Below are positions 23,801-36,563 of a stretch of 64,000 nucleotides of DNA, piece by piece. The DNA lies in NCBI GenBank assembly GCA_024734555.1, contig JANPWX010000639.1, positions 757,656-821,655 on the forward strand, written 5' to 3'. Source of the stretch: Trochalopteron elliotii (taxonomy: Eukaryota; Chordata; Aves; Passeriformes; Leiothrichidae). Positions within the stretch are counted from its first letter, which is position 1. Each line of letters begins with the position of its first letter. The translations under genes were made by a program, and so were the position numbers. The notes under the pieces were generated by a model. That model made no database searches. It was not told the origin of the DNA and saw only the letters and a program-made list of their open reading frames with translations.

Positions 23801-24454
23801 AAAGCTTTGGCGCCCCACAATTCCTTCTCTTCATGTTTAACTCACTTTTTGGCAAAGGGTCTTACAATGGAGCAGAAGACAGTACATTAACCAGACAATT
23901 AGCTGAATTCCAGAACTGACTGCACAGGCAAAAATGAAAATTAGAAGTCCTCACCACCAGCAATGCATTTTGCTGGCTGAGTTGTCCATTAAGCACTGTG
24001 GCCACCTGGGTTAAACTGCAATGAGTGCTTGCTGCCAGCTGGCCTTGTCATCACTTTCCTTCTGCGGACCAAGGGCTGTGCAGCCAGAGGAACAGACAGA
24101 TGATAAATTGCAAAAAGAATTAGAGGACCTGTTGTCCCAGTAATTGAATTTTTTCAGGCCAAATAAATGAACGTTTTTCTCTTTGAAGGAGCAAGGCAGC
24201 ACATCTGCTTCAACCTAAGAGCAAGAATAACTGGGAAAATCTCACACCCTCACCACACATACATGGAAGGGAGGTGCACCTATCAATCAAACACAGCTCT
24301 CTGTGCTGAGGGTGGGAAGCTCCAATGGCTGACTCAAGGAGTCTTTTTCTAAATTTATACTCAGTCTTATATTATTTTAAATAAGATCATTGTGACCTTG
24401 TAAGCTGAGCAGCTTTAAACCTATTTGGCAACACATCCCCCCGCCACCCATTTA
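20821..24454. other. unique AT-rich DNA, no gene seen
   Basis: No recognisable gene or repeat family. A 42-base block at 22433-22474 sits between a very strong acceptor-like pyrimidine tract and a GTAAGG donor but has stops in all three frames, so it could only be a non-coding exon or a decoy. Confidence 0.5.
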
Positions 24455-24562
24455 GGGCCAGACCCAGCAAAGCATTTCTGCTTGCACTTCTCTTTAAAAG
24501 TCTAATATAGGTCTCCTGAACTCAGCAAACTATTCTTGGGCTTAAATGTTTTGCTGAACACC
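24455..24562. repeat. probable relic of a palindromic amniote element
   Basis: The left part (GGGCCAGACCCAGCAAAGCA) and the right part (GCTTAAATGTTTTGCTGAAC) are imperfect reverse complements, matching the ends of a palindromic repeat that is common in turtles, crocodiles and birds ('GATCCAGCAAAGCACTTAAGC' and its complement). The interior is decayed. A non-autonomous DNA-transposon-like origin is inferred from the shape; I cannot name the family. Confidence 0.4.
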
Positions 24563-25599
24563 AGCGAGAACAGCATCAACTCAGCACTGATATGGTCCTC
24601 CAAGGGCTGCAGGAGTGTAAGTATAGCTTGGCTGCTGGTATTGCATTATATGGACTCCTGGTCATCCCTATCAACATGAGAAGTCATAAGGGAGTCAGAA
24701 GATGAACAGCTAATTTTAAGGCCTACAGTTATACATGGTTAATTGGTCCCTACTCACACTACACCTTATACTGCTGTCAGAATGTTATTTTTTTGCCCAG
24801 ACTTCTTTTTCCAAAAATGCTTTGGCAGAAAATCTCCCAGGTTGGAAAGAGACACAGAAGCAACAGAGCCAAACTCCTAGAATCCAAATTCCTAAAAGGT
24901 GTGTTATGGAATGAAATCTTAGAATAACAAATGAGTGTGGCTGCTTTGGAGATATTTCCCCACAGCTTGAAACAAAGATGTGGGAATGTCTGTGCTTGTA
25001 CTCAAGCTGTTTGCATGTACATTTAGTAGAACTTTAATATTCATCACTCGGCAGAAATTGGGCTGATATTAAAGCAAATATTTCAAGAGAAGATTTATGC
25101 CCAAATCTGCTTCTACTTAAATTGTTTCTAAAATATGAGTTCATTCACCACGTGCCTAAAGCAAGGACCAAAATGAAACAGCTGGTGCAGGGGCCAGAGG
25201 AGAGAACCACAGGCTCGATGAGCTGTGCTGCATCAGCCCTCTTTTACATATGACTTTGCACTTCTGAGTGTTTTGCCACAGACATGACACCAGAGGTGTA
25301 AATTCAGGTTGCTTCTGCTTCTCTGATTTCATCAGAATTTGAGATGGGAGGCCAGAGAGAGCAGGAGGAAGGTGCTACCATCAGCCCCTTCTGTCACTGG
25401 AGCATAGCAGAGAATTCAGACCAGAGAGATTCACACGTATTCACACATTCTGCAAAATGACAGACTTGCTTAAGCTTACAGCTGAAATTGATGTGAATGA
25501 TTTCATCTGCAACAAGCCCTGATCATTCAAAATGAGCAGAAATCCCTTCACAACTCCCTGTGGTGGTGAGATTTACAAAAGAGACATTAAATGTGCATA

Positions 25600-25682
25600 C
25601 AGTGCCAGGGTCTTACTCATTTAAGCAGGACTAAACCTGGCAAATGGTCCCATTAAGTTGACAGGGCTGCTCACTGAGCAGG
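25600..25682. repeat. possible relic of a palindromic amniote element
   Basis: The words GTCTTACTCATTTAAGCAGG and TGGTCCCATTAAGTTGACAG resemble the 'TTACTCATGTGAGTA' and 'TAGTCCCATTGAAGTCAATG' parts of an amniote palindromic repeat. Decayed and recalled from memory only. Confidence 0.3.
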
Positions 25683-27470
25683 GCACACCATGGGACAAGG
25701 ACTTTGCCTCACTTCTGGCATTAAATTATCTTGCACTGTTTGATTATGCACAGCACCCCTCCCCATGCACACCATTGGTAAATCATGGGCCAATTCATTA
25801 GATGGGCACACCTTTCTACTATCTTTTGTAATTATTCTCCTCGTAACATCCACCTACAACAAAGTTTTTCCAGGTTACAAGTTTACCACCTGCTGAGTGA
25901 CCAAAATGCTGGCCCAAAACTTCAAACACATTCCATTACTTTCATATGTGAGTAATTTTATGCTCCGAAATAATGTCACATGAGTCATAATATCCTTTGA
26001 ATTCACTGTCTGAAGGATCAGAGCCCAGAAGTATCCTTAAATTCAACCGTTGCCATGTTTTCCTCTCAAAGAAAAAAATACAAAAAGAGAAGAATGCTCT
26101 GCCTGTTTGCCTTTTTCATGAGGTAAAATGACCAGAAAGACTGGGGTTTTTTTGTAATATTTGACATGTAATAATAACTAGAAAAAATCATCTTGTATTT
26201 GGAAAGTTTTCCTCTGACTTACATGGATAAAAAGATAAAAAGAGCAAATTTGATTGCTTTTCTTTAGCACATAAAACCCAACTCAGTTTCACATATTAAC
26301 ACAGAAACAATTTTTCAAATTAATCCAGGCAAGCATTCAATTTATAAAATATAAGTTACATTGGCATTCTAATGGGAAAACTTTTAATAAAAACATGATA
26401 TTAAATACTGTAAAATCAGCTCTATGCATGCTTGTAACAACCTTTATTCAATTGTTTTTTTATTTCCTGTAAGTTATTTGACAAGCTGGAGTAGATCTTC
26501 TTATCTGAACATAGAAATATAAATATTCAGTGCTATTTCCAGACCCTTACTAATACAAATTGTATGCCAAATTTCAGAGCAATAGTGAGAACCTGCAATT
26601 AATGGGGAAAAAAATAAATTAGTATAGTTCATGTGAGAAAACTGTTCCAGCATGACCTGCCCTGGCTCTGATTCAAGTAAGTCTTCAAACATGCAGTTAA
26701 GTGCAAGCACAGATGTTTTTGTAAATAGGAAAGGAGTAGGCTACCCCATGAGAAATGAGTAAACTGCATTACTCAAAATTAGAAGCATTTACCCTGATCC
26801 ACACCACTGCAAATACAGAAGCTGGGTATCTGGACCTCTAATCCAGTCATGTCTTCAAAAACAGATGACCAGGTTGACCATCAGAAGAAAGTTTTAAGGT
26901 TTAGGGATGCTGTCACAAGGACAGCCTGTGCTGCAGAAAGCACAGGCTATTTGTAGACAAAACTGCAGCAGCTATTGCTTGCAAGAGTTAATCTGTTTCT
27001 GGGACAATTACAAGGTAGAAGTTCATTAGCCACACATTCTTTTTAATCTCTTCCTGACAAGTAGCAATGACAATATGAATAGTTATAATTAACTTAGTTA
27101 CACGATCCAAAGAGGTCCCCTAAATCAGTCATCTGGAATACACTTCACTGCTTAGTTCAGCTAGGTCTGGACTTCTTCAGATACAGAGGGTTTGGAAAAA
27201 ATCTGCTTCTTTGCAATGTGTAATACCTTGAACCAAAATAGCTTCCCCCAAAGACTTGTTTTCTTCTCTCTCACCACACACAAAATGCACGACACAGCTT
27301 GACCAAGGGAAAACTCTCCTGCCTAGGATGGGGACTTGCTACTCAAATCTTCTGAGTAAAGCTGCAAGTGGGCCTTGCAGAGATAGAAAACAAATCACTG
27401 ATTCTATTGCCCTAGAAACAACTATTTTTCTCATTTAATTTCCAAATTTAAATCAACAAAATATTTCAAG

Positions 27471-27508
27471 AGATATACCATTTTAAGTTAGATATACCAT
27501 TTTAAGTT
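27471..27508 (+). repeat. perfect 19-base tandem duplication
   Basis: AGATATACCATTTTAAGTT occurs twice back to back without a mismatch. The lack of divergence points to a recent duplication, probably replication slippage. Confidence 0.95.
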
Positions 27509-27822
27509 TCACACAAAATAAATGCATTTGAATGAAGTTCCATGCATATTGCCTGAAGACTTCAAGAAACTTTGTGTTTCAGAGATAAGTTATAGGTTTC
27601 TCTAGCACTGGCAACTGAAGCAATATGTAAAAAAAAAAAAAAATTACAAATGAAAACTTCTTACAGACATTTTATTTGTAGTAATACTGTATGACTTTTT
27701 CTGCTCCATTATGAATAAAGGTTTTGCAAGCCAAAATTCACTGACAGCCCCAACAGGCACACCTGAACAGCCCCAATATTCAGCTGTGCCATCATATTAG
27801 CATGTGAGGACGATGACCTTAC

Positions 27823-27950
27823 CATCCAGTGGATGCTTCCAAAGTTTTACAGCACATTTAAGTCTGTATGAGACTGTTGTATGAGATAGGCATGCTTGAA
27901 GCTCTTTGGAATAATGCTGATAAACCCTCAGCCAACACATACCCCAGACT
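27823..27950 (-). other. candidate exon, minus strand, 128 bases
   Basis: On the minus strand the acceptor GTGTCTCCTCTAG leads into 42 open codons flanked by one base at each end (starting VWGMCWLRVYQHYSKEL, ending KLWKHPLD), followed by GTAAGG, a strong donor. The peptide is rich in Trp, Cys and His, more typical of a chance frame than of a conserved domain. Its phases do not join directly to the block at 13154-13239 on the same strand, so an intermediate exon would be required. Confidence 0.2.
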
Positions 27951-30900
27951 CTAGAGGAGACACAACCAAGGAAGTTTGAAGTCATATTTGTGGTAAAGCT
28001 GGAAGACAGAGTACCAAACACTTCTCAGGCATTTGTCTCCAAGGCAGAATTCACCTTTGTGTTAACCAGTGTACCGTTAAGAGTACAAATGTTGGTACCA
28101 TGCATTCCAGATGTAAGACAAGACTAACATACCAATTCTGTGATGCAGGCCTCCCTGACCTTTTAAAAAATGCTGGGAAGACAGGGGATGACTAAATGAC
28201 TAGCTAGCATTCTTTCCCTTAAAGCTGAAAGAAGACCTTCCAATAGAAACAAACTTCTGGTCAAATTTAACAATCAGCTACAGTCACTCTACCTAAGAGA
28301 GAAACTAAGACATATTTGGAAATAACATAATTCATTTGTCAAGATGCTGCCAGTTCCCATGGTTTTCCTAAATTAAATGACTGCTCTACACAGCTTTCCT
28401 GAATGTGATATCCTTTGAAGTTTGTATACATTTCTAGTTCTTAATCATGGCATTGCTGGATCAATTTTACGTTTAATAGTGATTATATTCAGTGCTACTT
28501 TTTTCTTGTGTTTTACGACAGGCTAATCACCAAACACAGAGAAGGATGGTTTCATAGTGACTAGCAGACAAAATTAACATATGAGAGCCAGCATCAGAAC
28601 ACATTATCAACTGATTATCAAACTAATTCAGGCTGTCTTGCTTTCCCCAAATTTCAGGCTTTGAAAGGCTTAGAATTAGTCCTATTAAGTGTTCACATTG
28701 AAAGGTATATTTAAATAGCTATAGTACCCTGGTACGCCTCCAACTACTTTCAGTCCAGGTATTGTAACCTGTGCAGCTTTTTGGTTAGGAGCTGCACCAT
28801 CCACACCCAAGGCAGAGCTTTATCAGTTGCTTCTAGCAAACATCCCTTGCATAACACCTATGTGAAGTTTAAACTCCTCAAAAACTATTTGCAGACCATA
28901 ATGAATGAATAGCTAAACTTGAAACATATTTTCTGCTATTCTGTTGATATCAACAAAATTTAAGGTGGAATTAATCCCTTTATGCCCCAGTGACCAGGCT
29001 TAGTGCTATCATACAGTCATTAACAACTGTAGTAGATAATAGTGTCTTTGAAAAAAAGTACTTCATGCACATATGCTAACAGGTGCCAGAAAGAAAAAGT
29101 ACCTGTGACTTAAAAATTTAAATTAAATGCTTGAATGCAGGCAAAGATGCGAGCCAGGTTAGCACAAATAAAAATGTAAGACTCTTGGGTTCCATTTTAC
29201 AAACAAAGAATGGAAAAGTAAATTATGTTCAGATCAAACTGCACAAGAGCTTTTCTTTTTTTCCCACTTTGATCACAGTGAATCGAGAAAGCATTTTGTG
29301 ACCATCTAGGAAAATTCCTTCTTTGCAGACATGTTACAAATACTTTTGATGATTGTCCTGAAGCTGGAACTCTGTTCTTGTCTCCTTCATTTATTATTTG
29401 TCTGCACCTACTTGTGTTTCTATTCTGTGCTTGAAAACTTTCTTGAGTGTTTTGTCCTTTTGTACTTAGTTTAACAGTGCAGGTAATGGAATTCTCTTCC
29501 AGGAATGGGTTCCCAATACTACTGTGAAACAAATAATAAATCAGGCTGACTGACTAGAATAGTGATCTGAACAAAGTTATCTGCATGTTCAGGATGTGGC
29601 CCATCAGATATAATGTAAAATGAGATAGCATGTGTTATCTTATCATTCTTCAAAGTAATTTATTCCTCTACCCTCTGAAATAAAAAATAAAAAAAAAACT
29701 CTTAGCTTTCTGTTTCTGAAATTTGAGAGATTATGCAGATTATGCAGGAAAAATCCAGACTGAATACTTTGAAAGTAAAAGATTTTGCAATTTATAGAAA
29801 AATAAAAAATCTGAATGAAAAGAGCCTTTCAAAGCACGGCGCTATTTTTCAAAAATGTGTGTTCCAGGGGATCACTAATATTATATTGTTCCTGCTAGAG
29901 CCAAACTTTACAAGTAGTCATAATGCAGTGGATCATGGTGATGACCTTAGTAACAGCTATAGTAGAAGGGAAAACTTGATGATCAAACCGGGAAAATGGA
30001 TGGGGCAGCAGGAAGGAGAAAAGGGTGAATATGGAACAGATGCAGCAGGAAAAGATCGACATATTTTTGAAAAAAAACCAACAAAAATCAGATTTTATAG
30101 ACTCTAAGAGACTTTGTGAGAAACTAAAAGAGGTAATTGTTCACATTCCAAACATTTTGATATACAAACTGCCCAACCATAGCCCATGAATAGCTCAGCT
30201 GTTAACAATTTTTTCCCCCCAAGAAAATAATCAGGCTTCATGCCAAGCAACTTTTCTCAAAGTGAATAATATTTTGAAAGCCTGTTCAAAACATAGCTGT
30301 GACATAATAAGTTTTTAAAGAGTGCAAGTGACTCTGAAGAGAGCCCAGTCTGAGTTTGAAAGAAGACCCAGTTTATAACCCAGTTAGGAAGAAAGCACTT
30401 TCAGACTTTTACTCTAGTGGAATTCTCAGAGAGTCTCCCAGAAAAAGCCAGTCCTGCACGCACATCTGTTTCCAGTGTGATGCTGGTATGCAAACTATTG
30501 TCTATTGGAAGTGTGTTGTGGTAACGTTTGCCAGGGTTAAAGACTGGGTCAATTTGATCAAGAGGCTAAAATTAGCTTCTGTGTGTTTTCCTGAAAAGAA
30601 AAAAAAAATACTGTAAAGCTCTTTGTTTTCCTTCAGGTCTTGTTCTCAGATTTCTGTTTGGCTGTGTGAACTACCATAAAGCAGACAGTTCCAAAACCTA
30701 CTTCTTTCTTACTTGTTCTTTTTAATTGATGCAATAACAGCAGCAGCCATTAGCTTCTACAGAGCTGAACAGTCTGATTCTGTATTTCATTCATCACAAG
30801 AGTTTAAAATTCAATAAGGCACTCAAAATCCCTACAGTAGTAAGACAGATGCAAGGAAAAAGTTTTGGCTAGTGAAATTAAAACAAACAAAATAATTTTA

Positions 30901-31068
30901 GCTACTAGCAGAATTGAGAAAAAAACCTTTTACATTTCTGACAACGATCAAATTGCACATGTTTCTGGAAATGTTTCAGTGCTTTGTCTTTTAGTTACGT
31001 GCACTTTGAACTACATATCACTTGTATCTGCTGTACTACAGTCATACATACAAGAACATTTTTATGTC

Positions 31069-31560
31069 ACAGAATCATAGAATTGTTAGGGTTAAAAGGA
31101 ACCGCTGGAGATCATCCAGTTCAGCCCCTCTGCCAATGCAGGGTCACCTCGAGCAGATGATAGAGAGACATGTCCAGGTGGGTTTGGAATATCCCCAGAG
31201 AGGGAAACTCCACAGCATCCCTGGGCAGCCTGTCCCAGTGCTCTGCCACCCTTGACATAAAGAAATTCTTCCTTGTGTTGAGGTGGAATTTCTTGTGTTT
31301 TAGTTTATGGCCATTGCTTCTCATCCTGTCACTGAGTTTGGCACCATCCTCTTGGCACTTGCCTTTGAGATATTTATATATATTGATGAGATTCCCTCCC
31401 AGTGTTTTCTTCTCCAGACTAAGCAGGCCCACTCCCTGAGTCTCTCCTCACAGAACTGATGGTCCAGGCCCCTCAACATCTTTGTGGCCTCTGCTGGACC
31501 CTCTCCAGTAGTTCCTTGTCTTTCTTGTATTGAGGAACCCAGAACTGGACACAGTACCCT
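31069..31560 (-). mobile_element. CR1 LINE, 5'-truncated, ORF2 C-terminus readable
   Basis: In + orientation it opens with the complement of the CR1 tail (CAGAATCATAGAATTGTTAG) and runs to AGAACTGGACACAGTACCCT, a typical truncation site. On the minus strand a frame of 103 codons (31121-31432) keeps the end of the CR1 reverse-transcriptase [42 protein letters not shown] and [18 protein letters not shown]. The catalytic reverse-transcriptase and endonuclease regions are absent, so it is not mobile. The 3' octamer tail is reduced to about one ATTCTATGA-like unit. Confidence 0.95.
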
Positions 31561-32029
31561 ATTTTCATATGAAACACAACAATTAATTTATACTTAGAGT
31601 GCTTAATTAAAGGAAACCTTTTTATATGGAAATATTTCCTAAATTAAACATTGGTAACACTGTACCTGTTTATGAAGGCCTTTAATTAAAAATATTTAAA
31701 TTACTTAAATATTTTAACTTTCTACTTAAAGGCAGAAAAATATTTTAAAAATCACACCAAAACTGTACTTTTCATAGATCATTTGGTTCAATTTTTACTG
31801 GCTTCAGAATAGCACATTGAGTTTGTGAAACAGATTCCCCTTGTCCATAAAGTTAAAAAAAAAAATCAAGGCAAAATAATATGCACAAATATTTCTTACA
31901 CACACAAAGTGACGTTCCTAAAATGAAGACAATAGAAATGTTCATTTTAGAGCATTATAAAGACAAAGATGAAAGAATGAGAAAACATAATAGAATAAAA
32001 AGAGCCTGGGGTTAAAAAAAATCAGCAAA
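31561..32029. other. unique AT-rich DNA
   Basis: Very AT-rich unique sequence (TTTAATTAAAAATATTTAAATT and similar). Nothing gene-like and no repeat family recognised. Confidence 0.55.
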
Positions 32030-32130
32030 GGACCTGATCCTGTAAGTAATGTTACCCGAATAGTTCAATAACTATGAATAATACCAAGAACTCGAGTGAG
32101 AACTACTTTACATGTGTAAATATTTTTAAG
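32030..32130. repeat. probable relic of a palindromic amniote element
   Basis: GACCTGATCCTGTAAGTAATGTTACC at the left and GTGAGAACTACTTTACATGTGTAAATA at the right resemble the 'GGCCTGATCCTGCAAGTACTTACTCA' and 'GGACTACTCACATGAGTAAAGT' parts of a palindromic repeat family shared by turtles, crocodiles and birds. Strongly diverged; recalled rather than searched. Confidence 0.4.
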
Positions 32131-35100
32131 TTCAATGCAAAAAGTTTAACAGTAAACAGTTACTGTAAATACTTATTTGTTGGTTGGAATTTCTGTGATT
32201 TACAAGACAAACTATTCTCTAGAATATGTCCTATTAAAGCAATTGCTCTTTAAACTGGCTTGAAATATGTCAGTATTAATGGCCACAGTCTTTTACTAAA
32301 GACTAATTTTTTGACACTTAAAAATTGGTAGGTTCTCATGAGGCAATGTGCAATCATGTGCCTATTTCTGAATAAGCAGTAATTTAAGAACTCGTTTGCT
32401 AACTTAGCACTAAAATGGCAAAACAAAGAAATGCTAGTCTAACATATTGTCAGTGTTCAACAGGCTACACCTTGAATTTAGTGAATATGTTTTTTATTTA
32501 AACTGCTTTAGAAGCAGGACCAAACTGAAGTTCTATGAGGAGAAGAGAGGTCGTTTTAAATATTGTATGTTCATTAATAAATCTTTGTGTTTGTCTCTGC
32601 ATTAGCTGCACACATTGGCATACCTTAGTTGGTCCAAGTACAGACTTGTCCTCACACACTCACAAAAATGTATATAAACTTTCCCATAGACCTTCATAAT
32701 TTGCAGGCAGTCTGTCTTTTAAAGACAGAGAAAGCTAAATAGGTAAGAAGTTAACATCTGGTTTTTTTGGCTTTTCCTACCATATATGCTCTGTTTCCCT
32801 AATTTTTAAATTTTTACTCTAATTTATGGATATCCAAGTCTAGTGCATGGATGTGACACGCTACCTATGTTAGCTTCACCAACCTTGAAAAGAGAACTCA
32901 AAAAACCCAAAAACACATACTGAAGTTTCAAACCTACTCCAATAAACCGGACTAAGAAAAGTTTACTCTTACCAGAGATAAGGATTCTACATCTGATATT
33001 GCAATTCTGCTAGTTTTGTGCAAGTCTTTCTGTGGTGAGCCTTTTATGGTGTACCTCCCCCTATTTCTTAGGTACAAGTTATGCTCTCCAGAGCTGATTG
33101 TCTAAAATCACAATATCCCCAGTAAAATCAAAGGCCACTTGCTTAAGGGCTAGAAGCATCTGGCTCTACATGAAACATCTTCCTGCAGAGTTTTCCCATG
33201 GGCTCTCTGGGCCACAAATTGTAGATGTGGGGTGCTTTTCCTTGGGGAACAGAAATGCAGGCAGCTTTCTGCTTTCCTGGAAATGTTCCTGGTTTTGCTG
33301 AAAGTAAGTCTATGAAAGTTGAGAGAGCCTGAGGAATTCAGAGTTCAGCTACATGCAAATGTCTGTCCAGAAACAAAGCAACATCTTCCAATTTCCCCTT
33401 TCAAGATACATTTCAAGCAAGAGATTAACTGTCATTTCTATGCCTGGGCATGGTGTAGAAAAAAAATCTAAAAATATATTATGTGCAACATCAGTGATCT
33501 TTAGAGCTGCTTTTAGGCTGAGTTCATCCTTATCGAAATTAAAACAGGATATAGCACTGATGGAAAATGGGAAACTAGATGTACTCTTTCATATTTGGGA
33601 ATGAGTTTGTGTACATAAATTATATACATCCTCTTTTCCAACACAGTCTCAGTTCATCTATCTACCAGCAATTGGGGTAAGGAAATCAAGGGACTCACCT
33701 TTTTCTTCCATTGGTGTCATCACTTCAGGTAATCTCAAGACCTTTACTGGTTTCTTTCAGGGAATAAAATCATACTATGGCACAGGTAACAGAGACAGCT
33801 GTGAGCTCTCAAAATGCTCCCTGGTTGCATGGAGGGGGCACCACAACCCTCAGCGAGACCCAGGTACTCTATGGTTCATCTGCCTGGAGAAGTATGCTAT
33901 ACCAACAAATTTCCAAGACAAATCATGATTTTTATAGAGATTTTCGGGACCAGATTTTCTTCTAGATGTCACAATGTATTTGGAGTTTCAAGGCTCAATT
34001 ACTTGAGCAACCGTGATTTTTGTACCTTCAAAACAGAGAAGTAAGAAGAAACCTGAAACTAGACCAAAACCTTTGCTACTGCTTCCAACTATACTAGCTT
34101 GCCCCAGAAAAGCTTATCTATACATGCAGACCTTGTCTAAGTTTAAGTTAGTATTTTAGGTTAACAAGACATTTTCTCCTGCATGTCATTATACATTTGC
34201 CTCTTTTTCAGCTACTGAGGAATATGCAGCCACTATTTGCTTTGGATAAGATACCTTCTCATTGTGCATTTCTCTTTGTGTGCATTGCCCTGTTATTACG
34301 ATAATTTATACAGCCACGTGCAAATGGCCTCATACTATGGGGACAATTGTGTCCACATTATTCAGGCTGACTATTATGTAATTACAGAAATGTTCTTGTT
34401 CAAATGAAATTCAGTACTTTTTCTTAAAACAGACAGGTTATTAAAAGAAAAAAACATTTTAACTACAGTATTGGCTCTCACTAAAAGGAAGAGGAAAAAA
34501 AAAAGATTTCTAAATCAGATTTTTTGTATTTAGCCAAAGTAAAACACAGAGGAGCACCAAAGGGAAAGCTACTGTAAAACCTGCTGAACAACCCCTGTAA
34601 TAGCATCATTCAATGAGCTTTTTGAGAAAAAACTTTCTGGAAAACTATGATGTGCTCCCAGCTCCCACCTCTCCAAAAAACAGAAACTCCATGGCCCCTA
34701 CCCCCCACCCCTCCCCCCCCCCAAAAAAAAAACAACAGGAGAGGAGAGAAGCTATTATTGTATAAGGAAGAAGAGCTAACATTTTCTGTCTCCACAGCCA
34801 CAATTACAGATTACCTATTGACACAGTAAGGTGTGAGGGCCACACAAGGAAGGAAGTCTTCAGCTACTGAAGATCATTAGTAGCAGCCAGGGAGGCCACT
34901 GTCAGTCGCTTCAGACTAGTTTCTTTGGATACTCACACAAAGCATGGAAAATTATCGGCACCACTGGGCCTCTGCCCAGGTCATCCTACAGCTGAACACA
35001 TGAAACGCTATGCCCTGAGAATGAATGCCCTGGAAGAGGCTCAGGGGTGATTTGAGCCCCTGCACGCATTAATCACCATGAATGTGGTCTCATGCTGGGA

Positions 35101-36395
35101 TTCACAGCCAAGGCAGCCAGCAAGGTTGACTCCTCTGAGAAGGGGAGATGTCAGAATAATATTAGAAGCATCAAATGTCCTCCCTTTCCCTGGTATGGAA
35201 AGCTCATCTAGGAGGTGTCAGGATAAAACATGAGAGCTGCAGTTGTACTTAGAGACATGAAGGAGTGATTCACTGTTTCATGGCACAAGTGGAGGAGGAG
35301 GCTGCAATAAAAACTTTTACTAGGTGAGATCTAAACCCTGAATGCAGCAGTGCAAGATTACAAAGCCTTTTTGTCTTTTCTCAGGAAAAAAAATACCAAC
35401 CAACAACTGAGAGAGTTCAGTGTGTTGTAATTAAACTGTAAATTTCTTGAAATGAAAGCTCAAGCTATGCTTCTGCAACACCTGCTTTATGAAAGTAACA
35501 CACATGCTTTTTTGTTGATCTGTTTTAGAAGGAATCAACAACAAGAGATCAAGAGGAAAAGTATGCTGCAAACTGCTACCCATGAATAATCACCTTTTAA
35601 TTTTAAGGAAATTAACAAACAAGATGGAATCAAGCAAACATAGCAACATCTCCTTCATGTCTCCTGGAAGAAAAAAAAAAGCCAATAAACCCTTGGTAAA
35701 CATACAGTTCTGAGAAAGAGAAATTATTCAGATTTTATAAATAATAAAGCATAACTGTGGTGGTATACTAACTCTTTACAAATATATCATAATTAGCTTT
35801 TTTTTTTCTTTTTTTAAGGTTCTAATAATGGTAAGACTTCCAATAGGATTACTCAAAATGCAATGGGTAAAGGCAGAAATACATCTGCCTGACAAGACCT
35901 GATGAGCCAATAATAACATTAATATTTCACATAAACATTCTATTCATTCAGCATTTCAGTCATTTAATGACAGCTAAAAATCATAGGAAATCATCACAAA
36001 ATGACAAATTACACAATTAGAGCACTAAATTTTCCCAGAAAAACAGGAGAACCAGAGAACGAAAAGGGTTTTTTTTGTGACCTGAACATGTTCCCTTTTC
36101 CAGCAACAAATTCAGGACTATTTCTTACTTCTTCTGTCCAAGCAATTCCAATGTCAAACAATTCTGTCTTGTCCAAATCTAACAAAAATTTAGCATGAAG
36201 CCAGACCTAGCTCCCACTTAAAACCCCAAAGCTAAAATGTGCTGAGACACCACTTTGACTTTAGTATAAGCAGGAGTGTTTAATTGATGAAAGAATATTG
36301 CTTTTAGAACTAGTGAGGGGTAGAACTGAATCATACCATTCTGTGGTTCACTGAGCTGCAGAATAACTTAGGGTGCTCTACAGTGCTCATACAGT
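32131..36395. other. unique AT-rich DNA, no gene seen
   Basis: No gene recognised. The part at 34800-35330 is more GC-rich and complex but matches no family I know. Short GTAAGN-terminated blocks (near 33301 and 33761-33785) are too small or frame-closed to support as exons. C/A homopolymer sequence is listed separately. Confidence 0.5.
34699..34735 (+). repeat. C-rich/A-rich homopolymer tract
   Basis: Runs of C interrupted by A and T pass into ten A. Short low-complexity sequence; frames through it are compositional. Confidence 0.9.
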
Positions 36396-36467
36396 TAAAA
36401 CAACAACAAAAAACCCAACAAAAACCCCAAAACATCCCCACCCCCCAAAAAAAGAAAAAGAAAAAGA
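36396..36467 (+). repeat. A/C-rich tract ending in (AAAAAG)n at a gap
   Basis: CAACAACAAAAAACCC-type sequence, then a C-run/A-run junction, then AAAAAG units that are cut off by the gap. The purine array probably continues in the missing bases. Confidence 0.92.
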
Positions 36468-36563
36468 NNNNNNNNNNNNNNNNNNNNNNNNNNNNNNNNN
36501 NNNNNNNNNNNNNNNNNNNNNNNNNNNNNNNNNNNNNNNNNNNNNNNNNNNNNNNNNNNNNNN
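36468..36563. other. assembly gap, 96 N
   Basis: Unresolved bases entered from a homopurine array on the left; the right side resumes in unique sequence (TCTTTTACACGAGATGC). Frames crossing it are artefacts. Confidence 0.99.

Larger units (their letters stand above)
24563..31068. other. unique AT-rich DNA with few relics
   Basis: Mostly unique. It holds an A15 run (27629-27643), a short tandem duplication at 27471-27508, a possible element relic at 25600-25682 and an exon-like block at 27823-27950, each listed. The 124-codon frame at 29733-30107 is Lys/Asn-rich, shows no family features and looks like chance in AT-rich DNA. Confidence 0.5.

Noticed and set aside
29733..30107. 124-codon plus-strand frame
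   Set aside because: Lys/Asn-rich composition expected of AT-rich DNA; no recognised motif.
31170..31439. Plus-strand 89-codon frame over the CR1 copy
   Set aside because: It is the antisense of the CR1 ORF2 remnant on the minus strand, so it is a shadow.
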